NCBI RefSeq assembly: GCF_015832195.1
Contig: NC_052026.1
Coordinates: forward strand, 11,581,619 to 11,645,618
DNA from: Motacilla alba alba
Lineage: Eukaryota > Chordata > Aves > Passeriformes > Motacillidae
Reading direction: 5' to 3'
Length of the DNA: 64,000 nucleotides
In this document: piece after piece, positions 45,575 to 57,100 of the stretch
How the letters are laid out: each line of letters opens with the position of its first letter
Position numbering within the stretch: the stretch's first letter is position 1
Made by a program: the position numbers and the translations under genes
The notes under the pieces: model-generated
What the model was told of the DNA's origin: nothing
Database searches by the model: none
What the model saw: only the letters and a program-made list of their open reading frames with translations

Positions 45575-48500
45575 AGCACCAGTCGTGCAAGTTTGAGATC
45601 ACTTTGCTAGAGGTGCCCTGAAGCATTAATGCAAATATTTTTAATATATCTTTTTTTATTCTTTGCAAAACAAGGTAAATTCCTAATGAAACTATTTGGG
45701 CTTAGTCTGGAAATGGAGAAATTGAATTAGGAGTTAAGTGAGTCACAACAGGGGGATCCTGTCTTCTACTACCCTGCAGTATTTCCAGCTTTATTAAATA
45801 CATACACATGTTTATTTGAAGTTGCTTGCACCTTGTAAAGTTTTCCTCTGACTTTTAAAAAGACACTTTTAACTACAAAAGTACATTGTTCTTCATTTGA
45901 CAGCCTCCTCCTCCAGTACCTCTGCATTTGTTAATGTTCAGGCACTGGGTGTCTCCAGAAGGAATTTAGTGTCTCCTACGTTACTGGCCAACATTTTGGG
46001 ATTGCCTGCTTCTTTGAACACACATGCACGCACACACTGCACTCCAAAAACCTCACCAGCTGGGTGAAATGTGGTTTTTACACTGCAGCCATCCCTTTGA
46101 ATCCTTGAGCTGAACAACAGACAGATACAGGTACATGTGAGCAGTCCCTGTGGGTCACCTGTGGTTTTCAGTGATAAATGACTGTAGATGCACAAATTAA
46201 CACAGAGGAGGTTAATTATAATTTTCTGCTTCTCACATAGACAATGCAACCCCTCCTTCATGTCCCCCAACACTCCCCAGGGCTTTGCTGATTTGAAAAT
46301 TTGTAGCCACTGTGCCTAGAGAAATCAAGTGTCCATAGACCCTACCATATTTAGGACATAAAAGTTAACTTGTTTTACTTAGAGTTGCTTTTTTCCAAGT
46401 CCACCTTCCTTCAATTCAGCTTCTTGCTTCTAACCTTTCAGCTTATCAGCATTGATTTATTTAATATAAAGTAGTGAGGTTACCTTAGATCAATTATACC
46501 TTTTTTTCTGTGCAATTTCCAATGCTTAATACATCTGTTACTGCTCAGCCGCAGGGACAACTTGTCCAGCTGGATCCTAAATTATTTCAATCCTTAATTC
46601 AATTGTATTTTTGCCACAGCCCAGCCAATGAGCATAATTCTTTTATGGCTAAGAAGCCTCTTTAGAAATAATCCAATAGCCCATATTAAAATATAGGTCA
46701 TTGTGAAAACTGCCAAGTGCCTGACTTGTCATAACTTTGAGGATAGGCTCTGAGTCTCCTTTGGCATTGCTGATTCTTTCAGTGCTTGGAGGCTTAATTT
46801 TAAAACAATCAGCTCAACAAAAACAATTTACTTAGAACTGTCCAAACTACTCAATGTTAGTTGGAAAGCTAAATTGCTACTTGGTTCTGCACTTGGACAA
46901 ATGCTACAACTAAGGGCAACTGGAGGTTTCCAAGCACTAAATCAGTTCACAGCTTGATGTGCCTGTTGCTGTAGAACTGCGAAGGTTTTGGACAGTAAAA
47001 GCAAGTAAAACCCACTCAAACCTATACATGAGATGAAGACACCTGTAAGATGAATGTGTAAACTTTCAGAAGGCAAAACATATGAAAGGTTCTTAAGCTT
47101 TGGGGAGAAACTGTTTTTTGCTCTTCAGCTAATACCCATTATGAGACTTGAATCCTTTCAAAAGTTTACACTTTTAGAGATTCACTTTCTTCTTAAGACA
47201 AATAAATTGGTCTTTTCAGTGTTTTTGAGGAGACTATTTTTAATTAGCTGCTAGATTTTTGCTTTTCTGTCTCAAAGACATGGAATGACAGTATCAAAAG
47301 CTTAAGGAAATTAGTTGCCTTAGGACCACTAACAGCCACAATGGTCTTTTAAGTAACAGCAATGGAAAGCTCACTGCTTCTGAGTAGATTAGGTGAATCT
47401 AACTTTTTTCTGTCCTTGTGGATGTCCACCACCTAGCTCAACAGAATTCTGATTTGGATATAGCCATAGTGCAAACCTTGGGCAACTGTGGTGTGAACCT
47501 CTGCTTGCACACATTCTCTTAGTGAAAAAGCAACTTTAACTTTATTTAGCATAATTTGATTGTTTCTGAGTATTTTTAGAAAATGAGATTTCTCAAAAAT
47601 GAGAAACAGAACTGAGATAAGTGAGGCTTTTATTTCCACATATCATTCTCACTGGCCACAGAGGGTCTGGTTCTGCACTAAAGGAAGAAATTTGATCCCA
47701 AATATTTGGCCCAGTAGAAAGCACCAACCATTAGTAATTGAAATGTTTTCACTCTTTATTTGGACTTTATTCTAATCAATGAAATTGGCTGCTTTGCATT
47801 TGGAAAAAGAATTTATCCTATTGGGCCTTCAGATACAGGTGCATGATCCCTCTTAAGCTGAATGAGGCTACATGAAGATTGGCCTTGAATGTTCAATGAT
47901 CAGTACAGTACACAATACAGTACTTAAAATCAGTAGCCTGTATTAAGGTACTTATTTTTAGTTAAACAAGATATCAAGCTCATTCTCAGTTTTTTGGGTT
48001 TTTTTTGCAGCCTGCACAATTGGACATATTTTATTTGCTGTACAAGCAGCAATATCAGCAAGAGACTGGCAGCAAAAGAAAGGAGAGGTCCTCCCAGCAA
48101 GTAAGAACAGATTGCTTCTGGCTTTTTGTTTAGTCTTTTCAACAGGAGGAAAATAATACCCAGCACCTTGCCATCAGCAGTGCAGTTTAAAATCACCTTA
48201 GGATCATATGAAATTCAGCAAATTTTTATATCTCTGGATATTTTGGGTAATCTCCCAGCCTAGCTTTGGACATTAAGCGAGGTGTCTTGTTCAGGGTCTG
48301 CAGATGACAGAAATGATGAAGCATCTCACAAAAACCTTGATTTAGGCAGATGCAAATAATGCTATAACCACATGGAGCTCCCAAGTTAAAACACTTTTCA
48401 CCAATTCTACCCACAGGTGTATAAGCACAGAAAACTCCTACATGCGAAACCAGCTTCCCAAAGGAAGACAGATTAATCTGGTGCCTTTTTCTCATAACTG

Positions 48501-48700
48501 CCTTTTATAAAAGCAAGGAAAACGGGGTAGATATTAATCTATCACGACTTTACAAAAAGTAGCTGTTACAATGACATTTGTAATTGTTAGTCTGAGCAGA
48601 AGACATGGAGATAAGTAGAATTGTTAAGACAGGAAAGGAACTGACTAAAGAGGATATAATACTATGTTGTGCTGTAAGGATAATTACAGGCTTGGAGTGA
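45575..48700. other. Intergenic region between orphan CpG island and CR1 remnant
   Basis: 3.1 kb without a gene. A complex, low-CpG, AT-rich block at about 46440-46740 contains several homeodomain-type cores (taatt, attatttcaat, caattg) and does not look like any repeat. It is a plausible but unproven conserved regulatory element. Confidence 0.5.
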
Positions 48701-48759
48701 GATTACCCATCTTGAAAGATCTGTTAGTGGGAATGATTTTATTAAATATTTGCATTAAT

Positions 48760-49200
48760 AATATGCACCCCAAAGTTTGTGTTTGCTAATGAAATTTGGA
48801 GATGATGAGGTTGGCAGGCAACATTTAATCAGTGAAGAATGAGACTCACACAGGGAAAAAAAGGAAACCTAGTATAACAGAGATGGGATGGAAGCAAACA
48901 GAATAAAATGGTAAATCTGATCTTGAAGCATTAGAGAAGTGACAGAGAAGAATGACTTGGGTGTTTATAGCCTGTCTGTGGACAGACATTTAGTACAGAT
49001 GTGAAAAAGGCAAGTGAGATCTCCTTCTCATTAAAATCTTTGCTGATAGTCCTGGGAATTATTATTATTATTTCACTAAAGTTTGGTAAGACTTCATCTA
49101 AAATCTAGGCCATTTTTGCTCAAGAAAGGTTTATTCCAATCAGAAAAGAGAAAGATTACACAGATATATAACCTGGTGAACCTAGAGGAAGGACTACAGC
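48760..49200 (+). mobile_element. Ancient CR1-like LINE fragment (ORF2 3' part)
   Basis: Follows the order of the CR1 reverse-transcriptase C-terminal region: 'gtttgctaatgaaatttggag' (the usual gtttgctgatgacac-caag block), '...agaagaatgacttgggtgtt' (gagaaggacttggggtg), '...gtgaaaaaggcaagtgag' (gcaaaaaaggcaaatg), then 'agtttggtaagacttcatct' (ctggttagacctcatct). Broken by indels and stops. A possible continuation, 'actggaaagaggtcaaaggg', lies near 49573 after about 370 bases of unrelated sequence. Confidence 0.5.
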
Positions 49201-49209
49201 ACTGGTTCA

Positions 49210-51575
49210 CCTACTGTTCAAAGCAGAGACGAGGTCAGTGTGTGCCCTTGCTCCCTTTTGGACCCTTGCACCCTTTGGGCCTTGCACCCTGCACTTCTCT
49301 CTTGCACAAGCCAAGATAAGGGAGGAGTGCCCCTCATGCACAGTCAGACTGAAACTGGGAGTGCTCCCAGTTCCACCTCACTTATGTGCAGCTTTGCAAA
49401 TTGCTCTCATACAACTGTCTCTGAGACAGAAATGAGCCTGGTGCTAAAGCAGCAGCAGGAGCTAGAGACCCAAAACAGGTAGCAAGAAAGAATATGCTGA
49501 AGCTGAAACTTAACTACTGTGTGAAATATTCCAAACGAGATTTAAATCTTTAAAAGACACTGAGTGCTAGCAAACTGGAAAGAGGTCAAAGGGAAGTGAA
49601 AAAGTTATGCCTATGGAGAAGGAGCGGTGGTGTAATTATGAGGGATAAAAACTCCTGGACTTGAACGTGAGCCTCTCCACACACACATATTCTATACATT
49701 AGAAAATGAAGACGCCACGGGACAGCTTGCTTTGGTGACACTGATGGTCTCATGAAGGTCATCTGGTGCTGGAGGTGCTGGTAGGTAAAAGGTGCTTTGA
49801 AGGTGTGTATTTGTGACAATCTCAAGCAATTTGATAAGGAAGTTACAAAAGCTGCTATCATGAGAAACAGGGAGAAGCCTTGTCTTCCCCTAGAACTTGG
49901 CATTCTTGCATGAACAGAATACCAAAATACTGTGAAGTGTTTCTGTAATATTTCTTTTCAGTCTGAAGACAGTTTGTAACATGACAGACACTGTCAAAAT
50001 GCGGGGTAGGACCAACCCAAACAAGCCCTTCTCAGTGAAAGAGATGCATTTCTTTAGCTCTAGGGAAGAGATACTATGATAGCAGCCTGCAAACAGTAAA
50101 ACACAGAAGTCTTAAATACTAAATAAACATTACATTTAGAATGGCATTGTGATTTTAGAGACACTGTGAAGCAAACCTGCCCAACCCACTCTTTAAAAGT
50201 CCAAGAAGCTGGGGCTGATATATCTCCTGTCATTAAAAGGTGCCCAGTAAAGTCCACGGCATGGCATCCTTTACCTGCTAACCTAGAAAGATGGGCACCC
50301 CTGCCATGTTCCTATCACTGTGAAATCCTTTTACCATTGATTTAGTCAGAAGGCTTTGTTCCCTGTTCCCGCAGCAACTGCCTATTCCTCAAGTTTCTTC
50401 TATTACAGGATAACCAAACCTAACTTCATTCAACTCATGCACTTTGTTTGAAAAATGCTTAGTCTTTTTAGTGCTGCTGAGCCTCAAGGCCAGAACAGGT
50501 TTCTATGGATTTACCAGGACATGGAATTAAATACTCGATGTATATATCCATTGTCCCTTTTACTTTTTTCACTGTATCTTGGATTATAATCAGAAACTGA
50601 TGCCCCGAGTCTTCAAGTCCGAACCAACTTTGTCATACAAATCTACTCATAAAAAAAATATCCCAAACCCCAAGTCTTTAGTTCCCATTGCATTCACTGC
50701 TTTGATAGCTAGAACTCTTTTCATTTTCCCACTAAATTTATTGTGATTCTTTTGGTTTAAATAGTGGTGGGGTTTTTTTCTGTGACATTTACCTCAATTT
50801 ACTTGCAAAACAATTATATCCTCTCTCAGTTACTGTTTTGCTTGGCTCAACTGCCAAGCTCTTGCACCAAGTGTATCAGACACTTCATGAAGCAAGACTC
50901 TTACAGATGCACCAACAGTAAAGTGCAAGTTCCAGCGTATTTGAACACTGTTTGTTTGGTACCACCCTTTGTTCTCTGAAGATGTTCCTAGGTTCATGGG
51001 AAGGACTGTAGGCAGCTCCTCTAGTTCTGTAGAGTCAGTGGCAGAGGGCTGTGCTGCCAGCACTGGAGAATTCAAGCCCTGCTGCCAACAAGCACAGTGA
51101 GCCTTCACACCACCAGCAAATGGAGCTCTGAAAGCACACACAGAATTGTTGTTCATTGGGCTTCTTTTTCTCACTAGACACTAATGTGTGAGTGGCAGCC
51201 TCAGTTCACTGTTACAGCACTCAGTATATTCTCCCATACATGGCAAGGAATGACAGACAAGAATTTGAATAATTGATTACCAACCTATCAATACCTGACT
51301 GTTTTCTGAAGTAAATTACAACCTGCTTCCCAGCCAAAAGTGGCATATTGCTAACACCCTGCCATCTTGCCTGGCCCCATTGAGGCTTCTAAATACAATA
51401 GTCTCTTCGCTGACTTCAACTCTACCTACTGTCAGGCTACATTAGGCATAACAAGATCCAGACAGATTCAAGATTAAGCAACTTTTTCATAAAATCCAAT
51501 TGAGGACTTTCTTACCTTGAGGGTGCAGTGGATATTACATTAACCAGATTGTGCACACTTTCCACGCAAGAACTA
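49210..51575. other. Intergenic region
   Basis: 2.4 kb with no recognised gene or intact element. The short open frames have no motifs. Confidence 0.55.
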
Positions 51576-51580
51576 AAGGC

Positions 51581-51605
51581 ATATATATGTGTGTGTATAT
51601 ATATA

Positions 51606-51676
<71 letters not shown>
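51581..51676. repeat. (TG)n(TA)n compound microsatellite
   Basis: Short alternating TA and TG blocks (51581-51617) followed by about 59 uninterrupted bases of TA dinucleotide (51618-51676). The self-complementary TA part can extrude as a cruciform and is likely length-polymorphic and prone to assembly error. It reads as artificial Tyr/Ile runs in two frames. Confidence 0.95.
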
Positions 51677-51679
<3 letters not shown>

Positions 51680-53425
51680 GAGTGACTTAATTCTCTTAGG
51701 AAATGAGCGGGGGCTTTCTAGATTCCTCCCACCACAGACATCATGATCAAGCTCAGCTAATTGAGACCTTGTGGGGAAAAGGGTGTTCCTTAGCAAGGCC
51801 CTATTTTTCCAGAAGCAATACGGGAGTGCTGCTGCCTAGCGTAGGAAGTCTGTGCAGATCATCAAGGCAGTAATAGTCACGTGGAGAGAGGGGAACCAGG
51901 TTTAAAAAGCTCCTTACTGGCTAGGATGCATCTTCAGCTCCCAGAGAGACTGCAGTCCCTGAGTGGTGGAACCAAGAAGGAGCAATCCCCCCTTCACTCA
52001 TCTTCCCCCTCCCAGGGGGAACCATAGGTACCGGGGAATGGGACAGAGGCACCCCCAGTGCTATCTGGTGAGTTTGTCAACAAAATGCCTTCAGGGCTGT
52101 GCAGCTGAGAGCAGAGGCTGCCTTGGTGTCTGAAACAGAGCGTGTCCTTTATTTGCTGTGGGAGAAGGGAGGGTGCAGACTCAAACTCAGGTGAGCCGGG
52201 CATATCTGGGGGCAGTGCATGGCACAGGGTCTGTATTTGGTGTATTTGGTGCATGTGGTGGAGTGGCTGATGGGTGGTGCAGGGAGGAGGCAGCTGCGCA
52301 CTAGCACGATCCCGTGGGCTGCACTGCTCAGGAAAACAGCAACTGCTCAGAGGGCACCATGGGACAGTCATAGAGACATACAGCACGTATGGCATGGAGT
52401 GTCAAAAAGCAGAGAAAGTCTTGTGTGGTGTATTGGAAAGAGATGAGGATAGGAAATCACAGAGTGACCAAAAGAGAACGTATGAGCTGCATGGTCTAAG
52501 CATCTAAGTGCTCTGGAACTGGATAGCCACTGCTCACATACTTCTCCCAAATGAAAGCTTTAGGATTCAAGTCAGAGCTTGGATGTTGGAGCTTGAAGCA
52601 AGTGCTTTTTGTGAAGGCATAAAATTTGTATATTGTAGCTGTCTTGCTAGCATCTTTTTAGTCTGTGACCTAAAGAAAGATGGGGAGGATACCAATATGT
52701 GACTTTTAACTCTGAGGTGATATTCCTTTTCACATTCCAAGTTTGCAGACAAACCTGACGTTCTTCATGAACTCTGACTAGCGCCTCTTTATGTATTACA
52801 ATATATGTAATAGTGTTTTATCAGCCCTAGCAGAATAAATAAGTATGGTAGGCTACTAACACCTGCAAGAATCCTCTGTGACTTGACCTGCTCTCACTGA
52901 TGCCAGGCAGAAGGGAAACTATTTAATACTGGGGAGGGAAAGCTGTTTTCTGTTTTTTGTGGGCAAATTTTATTCCCTTAACTGACACGGAATGTAGAAT
53001 TACTCTTCACAGCTGTAACAAGAAGAGTCCCCGAAAACCCCTTACTGCAGCTGTATTTAGCCAACTTCTGGCACCAATCACTGTTCTGCCAGATAATTCT
53101 TTGTCCATTTTACATGCAAAAGACTCGGGTTCCGTCTGGAATAGCAGCAAATAGCTAATGTCCCACAAATGCCTCGACCTGACAACTGAATTCTACCAGC
53201 CTCATATTTGCCATGAAAGAAGCTGGGCATCCATCAGCCCCAGCACAGGAGCATTAGCAGTGCCCAGCTCTGCCGTGCAGCCCGCATCCCTCCGGGTTCT
53301 GATGTCAAAAGCCAAAAATCCTGCTGTTTAACTAAAGCCTCACTAGCGGACAGGGGTGATCAGCCGAGAAAGAAGGGAAGTGGGCGATCCAAGCAGGCTC
53401 TACCTGTTGCCCGCTAACGGCAATT
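51677..53425. other. Upstream flank of SLC6A2
   Basis: 1.75 kb of mixed-composition DNA without a recognised gene. An inverted repeat ATTACA-atata-TGTAAT lies at 52795-52811. CpG density begins to rise only after about 53.27 kb. This region would be the proximal regulatory flank of SLC6A2. Confidence 0.5.
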
Positions 53426-53691
53426 CCAGCTGCCTGGACTAGGGATGCGCGGTTTGCCTGGCGGGAAGCAGCAGCTCCGGGCGCGCCGTAGTCTACGGCA
53501 GGACGGAGCCGACCCGAGTAACTCGGCGGGGAACCAGGGGCCGTGCGGGGCTCCGGGCGGTGCGGGGCGCGGGTCGGGGCCGGGCGGCGGCCCCAGGTGC
53601 GGCCGCTCCCCGCGGCAGGAGGCGCGGGCAGCCCCGCTCCCCGGGGGCGCCCCGGCGGGCGCGGGCGCCGCGGTCCCCCCTCTCCCGCCTC

Positions 53692-53699
53692 ATTTGCAT
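53692..53699 (+). promoter_or_regulatory. Octamer (POU/OCT) motif
   Basis: Perfect ATTTGCAT embedded in the CpG island, 132 bases before the SLC6A2 ATG. POU-domain factors of the OCT and neural BRN classes bind this element. Whether it is used here is unknown. Confidence 0.5.
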
Positions 53700-53838
53700 G
53701 GCTCTTATTACGGCCGTGCCTCGCTCCCGCCGCGCTGACACCGCCGGGCTGAGCGCGGAGTCGCCTCCAGCGGGAAGCGCGCTTCCGTTATCTGCGCGCC
53801 CGCGCCCCCTCCTCAGCTCGCTCTCTCTGGATGTTTAA
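53698..53838 (+). other. Upstream ORF overlapping the SLC6A2 start
   Basis: An ATG at 53698 opens a 46-codon frame that ends with TAA at 53836-53838, five bases past the first base of the SLC6A2 ATG and in a different frame. If the mature 5'UTR includes this stretch, ribosomes initiating here would miss the main start. If the candidate acceptor at 53816 is used, the upstream ATG would be removed. No conserved peptide is evident. Confidence 0.5.
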
Positions 53839-54140
53839 GGCGAGGATGAACAAACAGGTCCAGCCCGAGCGCAAAGTGTCGGTGGTGGCCCCCTTGCCGG
53901 ACCGCGCGGGGCCGCCGCCGCCGCCGAAGAAGGACGTGGAGCTGATCCTGGTGAAGGAGCACAACGGGGTGCAGTACACCAGCAGCAGCCTCCTGCCCGC
54001 CGCCCCCGCGCCGCGCTACGGCACCCAGGACAGGGAGACCTGGGGCAAGAAGATCGACTTCCTCCTCTCCGTCATCGGCTTCGCCGTGGACCTGGCCAAC
54101 GTCTGGCGATTTCCATACCTCTGCTACAAAAATGGAGGGG
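53831..54140 (+). CDS. SLC6A2: Noradrenaline transporter, first coding exon (partial gene)
   Basis: Encodes residues 1-103 plus one base of codon 104 of the Na+/Cl--dependent noradrenaline transporter, which clears synaptic noradrenaline at the plasma membrane. It starts [13 protein letters not shown], matching human MLLARMNPQVQPE. The diagnostic family block [20 protein letters not shown] and [17 protein letters not shown] covers the N-terminal gating motif and TM1. D87 corresponds to the substrate-amine-binding Asp75 of the human protein. The cytosolic tail is about 12 residues longer than human, with a run of five prolines encoded by CCG repeats. ATG 53831 has a weak context (T at -3), whereas codon 6 ATG at 53846 has A at -3. 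The exon ends at gga ggg g|gtaaga. Later exons are beyond the window. Confidence 0.93.
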
Positions 54141-57100
54141 GTAAGAGAACCGCTTGCGAGGTGTTTTTCCCCGGCCCCACCGCCGCCAGAGCGGCATCCC
54201 GCTCTCGCTGGCGGAGTTTCTGCGGGAAGCCGGGAGCCGGGGCTCACCCCGCGGTGCCCGATGGCCAAGGAGGAGCGGCGGCACCGCCGCGCTCCCCGGC
54301 GCTCCCCGCTCCTCCCGGGCAGCCGGGACACGCCGCGGCCCCCAGGGCACCGCTCAGCCCCTTCCCGGGAACGATTGCTCGCACACTCCTCGAAGTTTAA
54401 CTTAGTTTTTGAGTACAGGCGTATTTGCCTTCTGCTGCCACTCCAGGCTGCTTGACACTTGTTTTCGTTCGCAAAAAATAGCACCAAGAGGAGGGGGGGG
54501 AAAGGCCAAACTAAAAACGCTCAAGCAGAAAAACAGCATCTAGAAGAGCTAGTGCCAGGCCACTGAAATGTTTCATGGGGGCAGTTTTAATGTAGATTGT
54601 GATTTCTGCCCTCGGTTCTGGAGTGTGGGGGTTCTCCCCGCCTCCGAAGTAGGTAGGAGACTTGTTACAAACAAAACCTCACCTCCTGCGCAGTTTGGCA
54701 GTGACAGAAACAAAAAATTACACACAGTAATTATAGTTGGCTCAGATTGTCTGGCATGTCTTCAGTAAGACCTTAACTCCATCATCCTCTTTCATCTGCC
54801 TGAAGTACACTGTGTTGTCAGTGATGACTCCAGACTGTGATGGAGTAACACCATCTGCAAGCCGGGCAGGTGCCTGGGGTGCTCTCAAATCACACACAGA
54901 AAGAACAGACCCTGCCTGGCAGATGGAGAACTGTGTGTGAACGGTGAACCACACAGATAGAACCGACAGGGAGAAAAAGCACATTCTGAAAGATATTTAT
55001 GTATGTATATAGTGATGGTGTGGTTGCCTGGTGATAAAGGCTAATAGGTCACACTTGTAGCATAAAATAGTTGCTTCCGGTGAAAATAGGAATGCAGGAT
55101 GAATGGAAAAATCCCTATCAAATAACATGGAATTATACCTGTCCTTGGAAGTTAATAGGATATTGGTGCTAATGAAACACTCAGTCAAGCTTGGTAGCTC
55201 CAAAACTTCTGAGAGGAGTAAGAAAAACTCTCTGCTCACCACCCAGACAGACTGAAGAAAGTAGTTAGTACTGAAAAATAACCTCCATCCTTATTTCGTT
55301 ATGTCCAAAAATAGCCCTAGCCATTCACACTACAGCAGCACAATGCACCAGGAGCCCAGCAGGCTCCTGCTGGGTCAGGTGCAGGTGGGGCAGCATCATT
55401 CATACCACTTAGGACAGATGCACCACTGCCACACCTCCACATCATCTGGCAATTTTCAGGAAAAGAGATTATTCTCCTATCTCACATTGCACAAGGTGAC
55501 ACTCAGAGTGTCTGAACTCTTTTCTATTGTAATTTGGGTCACTTAATTTCCTAACCTGCTTCCTTCATAATTCACTGCCAGCTCAGGCACAGAAGGTAAC
55601 AGTCTGCAAACCCTTGCATTTTGTTTAGCCACCATGTATTATCTTATGTCAGTTCAGCTAGAAAAAACTGTGTCTTCATTAGCATCTTCTGATTCAAATA
55701 CTTCCAAAGGGCCGTGAAGAGAAAGCCAACAGCTACAAGAGGCACATTTCAGTGAAAAGTTTGCAGTAATTCTTCCATATCATCAAAGGTAGAGAGGCCC
55801 TTTGCTACCAAAGTCTATAGAATGGCCAAGAACTGTTTACTGCTACAGAGACCAAACACTCTGGTATCTCAAAATTTTTCCATCCATTGCCTCTTATGTT
55901 GGACACACATATCAGTTTTAGTAGAAAATCTTACAAGAGTTTCAGGCTCTAGAAGAACTTTACTGAGTTTCAAGCCGACTCAGTCCCTTCTTTCTTTCAA
56001 ACAGTGCTTGGGAGCTTGTTTGCTTTATGCATAAATTTTCCTACAAGACCAAAAAACTTAAGGCAACAGGCAGAGCTGTGGGATATTGTAGGATTTTGTT
56101 GAGATGTCTCCAGTCATAAATCATGGATATTCTTAAATATCTCACCCCCTGCCCCCCACTGCTATTGCATGAGGGAACCTTTCCAGCACCAATTTAACTT
56201 CTGCTGCCTCAAAAGGATAACAAAATGGGTTTCATATAATTGCTATGTATCCCCATGCAAAAGCTGGAATGTGGATATAGACATGGGGAAAACTTAATTT
56301 CACTATCTTAGTAGTTTTTCTGGACTGCTGAACAAATTAAAGGGTGAAATCAGAAGTTGTTTATATACTTGTCCAGACTTTTACCTATAAAAAAAAAATT
56401 ACAGGATGCTCATGTAGTTTGCCTTTTGATATTTATAAGGAGCTGCTAGGTAAAGAAAAAACCAACAGAACAGATTAAACTTGAATTGGATGGTGTGCAT
56501 AAAGTAAAGCAGTGGAAGATAAAAGGTTTCCTTTCCTCTTCTTCCTGCTGTTTCTCTTTGTTCTGAAAGCCTCAGCAATTACTCAGCCTCGGTGAGTAGA
56601 GCTTAACTAGAGCTGGCTTTGGACAGTCAAACCTGTGGGTTATGAACAGGTTATCAGCCTATTGATACAAAGCACTTGGTGAAACAGAAGCACAAGCAGC
56701 TTACAATGCCCTGAGTCCTGGCTCAGCACAGCTTGTGCTGCCTAACAAAAGAAATTCTGCTATCCTACCAAAAGCTACCACAAAGGTTCTACAAATGTTC
56801 TTACAATTTGAACAACAACATCAAGGACATGGAAGTGGTAGAAAATGGCATCTTCCTTTACATTAAAAAAAAAAAAAGGTAAGGTGGTTGACACATGGAC
56901 TATGTCTTAAAGCTGACTGTGATTAATTCAAGATGCCTGCAGACACACTAAGGGCCTTTGCATGTTTGTAAAAGTAGGTGGCTCTCAAGAAAGCATAAAA
57001 ACTTACAGGAACTGAGAAGGAAAATATAAACACACACTGTATTCCCCCATTCAAAGTTGAATTTTACAAGGACATGGATGTATATAAACCCCCTTCTTTT

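Larger units (their letters stand above)
53430..54350 (+). promoter_or_regulatory. CpG-island promoter of SLC6A2
   Basis: Very high CpG density surrounds and precedes the first coding exon. An octamer motif ATTTGCAT at 53692-53699 is the only sharp transcription-factor-like site in an otherwise GC-only stretch. A strong candidate 3' splice site (ccccctcctcag, AG at 53815-53816) lies just before the start codon, with donor-like cccag|gtgcgg at 53596/53597. This is compatible with an upstream non-coding exon, as I recall for mammalian SLC6A2. The transcription start cannot be fixed from sequence. Confidence 0.7.

Noticed and set aside
51512..51796. Tyr/Ile-repeat frames on both strands
   Set aside because: Translation of the TA/TG microsatellite.
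53813..54487. 224-codon open frame on the minus strand across the SLC6A2 exon
   Set aside because: It is the antisense shadow of the GC-rich first SLC6A2 exon. The sense strand carries unmistakable transporter sequence and a proper donor site.
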